64,000 bases of DNA from JAGVDM01 sp964642315 (GTDB taxonomy: Bacteria; Patescibacteriota; Gracilibacteria; Peribacterales; Peribacteraceae), in contig CAZXOG010000001.1 of the NCBI GenBank assembly GCA_964642315.1, forward strand, positions 62,001-126,000. The letters run 5' to 3'. The position numbers and the translations under genes were made by a program. The notes beneath the pieces are model-generated. The model was not told the DNA's origin. It searched no databases and saw nothing but the letters and a program-made list of their open reading frames with translations. Shown one piece after another: positions 62,549-64,000 of this stretch (position 1 is its first letter; every line of letters begins with the position of its first letter).

Positions 62549-63469
62549 ATGGCTCTCGTGAGCCTGCTTCTCTCCTCTGTGTGTTCGAACACGCAGCCGG
62601 TTTTCAGCAAGACGCTCTACATGTACGGTTGGACGCCTGTGAGCGTGTACTTCCTCGCGCTCCTCGTTACGAATGTCTTCCTCGGTATCCACGAGTTCCT
62701 GGAGTTCGCGGAAGCCGGCAGGTGGCGTATGAGCAGGAGCGACGTGAAAGGAATTCTCCTCACGACGATTGTCGGGGGAGTGCTGTCTCCCGTCCTGTAC
62801 TTCCTCGGAATCGCAGAAGTCCGCGCATCCGAGGTTGCTCTGCTCATCGGACTGTCGCCATTCTTCACGGTACTCTTTGCCGTGATCTTCCTCCGGGAGC
62901 GGTTCACGCTGGAGATGCTCATCGGCGGCGTGTTCCTGTTCGTCGGCGTGGTAGCGCAAATCTGGCCGGATCTCCTCCACGCGCGGGTGGGCACCGGTGC
63001 CCTCCTGCTCTTCGGCGCTTCCGTCACGGGTGCTCTCTCGACGATTCTGCACAAGAAATTCGTGAAGAACCGCCACCTTGATTCCGTCGTCTTCGTGCGT
63101 ACGGCGCTCAGCCTCGTGCTCATCGGTGCCTGGCTCTCCTATACCGAGCCGGCATCGTTCCAACGCTTCTTTGAGCCGCAGGATCTCTGGCTTGTCTTCG
63201 GGCTGCCGGTGATCGGAGTGCTCCTGCCGTTCTTCCTGTTCTTCGGAGCGCTGCGCAAGCTCACGGCGCTTGAGGCAGGCCTCATCTCGAGCGTGGGACC
63301 CGTGAGCGGCATCCTGCTTGCGGCGGCGTTCCTCGGAGAGGAAATTCAGCCCCATCAGATGCTGAGCTTGCTCCTCATCATCATCGGCATCGTGAACATC
63401 AACGTTCCGCTCACGCGGTGGCGGATTGTTCCTTCGCGGCTCATCGAAATTGGTCCGCTGCACAAGTAA
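62549..63469 (+). CDS. EamA/DMT-family transporter
   Basis: 306 residues from ATG 62549, ten hydrophobic segments in two EamA halves (the second with LTALEAGLISSVGPVSGILLAA). It is a second DMT transporter, divergent from the polyamine operon across about 300 nt. Substrate unknown. The longer frame from 62426 adds a basic stretch that does not resemble the family. Confidence 0.82.
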   Translation: MALVSLLLSSVCSNTQPVFSKTLYMYGWTPVSVYFLALLVTNVFLGIHEFLEFAEAGRWRMSRSDVKGILLTTIVGGVLSPVLYFLGIAEVRASEVALLIGLSPFFTVLFAVIFLRERFTLEMLIGGVFLFVGVVAQIWPDLLHARVGTGALLLFGASVTGALSTILHKKFVKNRHLDSVVFVRTALSLVLIGAWLSYTEPASFQRFFEPQDLWLVFGLPVIGVLLPFFLFFGALRKLTALEAGLISSVGPVSGILLAAAFLGEEIQPHQMLSLLLIIIGIVNINVPLTRWRIVPSRLIEIGPLHK

Positions 63470-63484
63470 CCTGTCCGCAATTGT

Positions 63485-64000
63485 TTAGAGCGATGAGATC
63501 CTGTGCTGCTCGATTGCGGAGAGCAGGCGGTTCAGCACGGTTGCCGCCTCCGCGCGGTTGAGCGTGCGGTCCACTCCGAAGGTGCCATCCGGATTCCCCA
63601 CCATGATCTGTGCGATCTGCATCACGCCGGCATCGAAGAAGTACCAGTGATCCGTGGGAACATCGCTGAATACCTGGCCGCGCGTCAGCACGGATCCTTG
63701 GGATGTGCCGAGTGCAGAGAGGAACGCAGGTCCGAACACGCGGTTGATGTATGCCGCGGTTTCCCCGCGGGAAACAGGGGCATCCGGATCGACGCGCGCG
63801 TCGGGTTCCCATCCGCGGTTGATGAAGAGGCAGAGCGCCCGGTACGCGTAGTGGGAAGATGGCGTGCGCAGGAGCGAACCGCACGATGCAGGGGCAGCAT
63901 CGAGGCTGGACTGATCAAGCACGCGTGTGAGCAGAACGGCAATCTGCCCGCGCGTCAGCGGATCGCCGGGGCCGTACCGTCCGTCCTCGTACCCACGGAT
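63485..64000 (-). CDS. SLH-domain surface protein, 5' part outside the window
   Basis: The frame is open to the right window edge, so the start lies beyond it. The visible 171 residues hold three S-layer homology motifs (GYEDGRYGPGDPLTRGQIA; RVDPDAPVSRGETAAYINRVFG; FSDVPTDHWYFFDAGVMQIAQ with VDRTLNRAEAATVLNRLL) ending at the C-terminus. Such a triple SLH end anchors proteins to the cell wall or S-layer. The N-terminal, functional part is not visible. The gene is convergent with the EamA gene. Confidence 0.85.
   Translation of the reverse strand: MRGYEDGRYGPGDPLTRGQIAVLLTRVLDQSSLDAAPASCGSLLRTPSSHYAYRALCLFINRGWEPDARVDPDAPVSRGETAAYINRVFGPAFLSALGTSQGSVLTRGQVFSDVPTDHWYFFDAGVMQIAQIMVGNPDGTFGVDRTLNRAEAATVLNRLLSAIEQHRISSL

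Overview
The window looks like a bacterial chromosome segment of moderate to high GC with embedded AT-richer stretches. I see no rRNA, insertion sequence, phage or CRISPR array. UGA is a normal stop codon. My best guess is a Patescibacteria/CPR genome of the Peregrinibacteria-Peribacteria type. This rests on many polytopic glycosyltransferases, SLH proteins, a PilT ATPase, a PDC-type sensor kinase and a deoxyhypusine-synthase-like protein. It is a guess, because three proteins (27078-29843, 33659-38185, 38808-41393) carry domains I associate with Planctomycetota, and a PVC-related origin cannot be excluded without marker genes.

Region 1 (1-19,030) is a surface-glycan island. Six open reading frames encode integral-membrane GT-C type proteins in which a beta-sandwich domain with an invariant Asp-Asp-Cys and a second Cys is inserted after the first membrane helix; the first copy ends after this domain. 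They are mixed with GT-C proteins lacking the domain, a GT2-GtrA fusion and a GtrB-like GT2 (likely makers of polyprenyl-phosphate sugars), an FAD oxidoreductase and a GT4 transferase. Region 2 (19,000-33,400) continues this theme with a polysaccharide deacetylase, AsnB, GT4 enzymes, a FemAB-like acyltransferase, methyltransferases, an LtaS/sulfatase-like enzyme and another GT2. Much of 19,760-27,080 is AT-richer than its surroundings.

Region 3 (27,000-41,400) holds two large paralogous membrane proteins with a planctomycete-type J-like N-terminal domain, a 1508-residue protein ending in an M23 peptidase domain, and a lipoprotein. Region 4 (41,500-51,700) holds a PMT-family mannosyltransferase, an ALG5-like GT2, ftsH, purB, tRNA-Leu(GAG), a candidate structured RNA of about 270 nt, a UPF1-like helicase and small secreted or membrane products.

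Region 5 (51,650-64,000) holds SLH/Calx-beta surface proteins, a tRNA with an oversized anticodon loop, ligA, a chorismate-mutase-like protein, pilT, a TrmB-like regulator followed by a histidine kinase, and a tightly coupled operon of speD, a deoxyhypusine-synthase-like gene and an EamA transporter, which points to polyamine metabolism.

Across the window about 15 genes have a -10 like hexamer (TATAAT, TACACT and similar) only 6-12 nt before the start codon. This implies leaderless transcripts, and I used it to choose several starts, including GTG starts.
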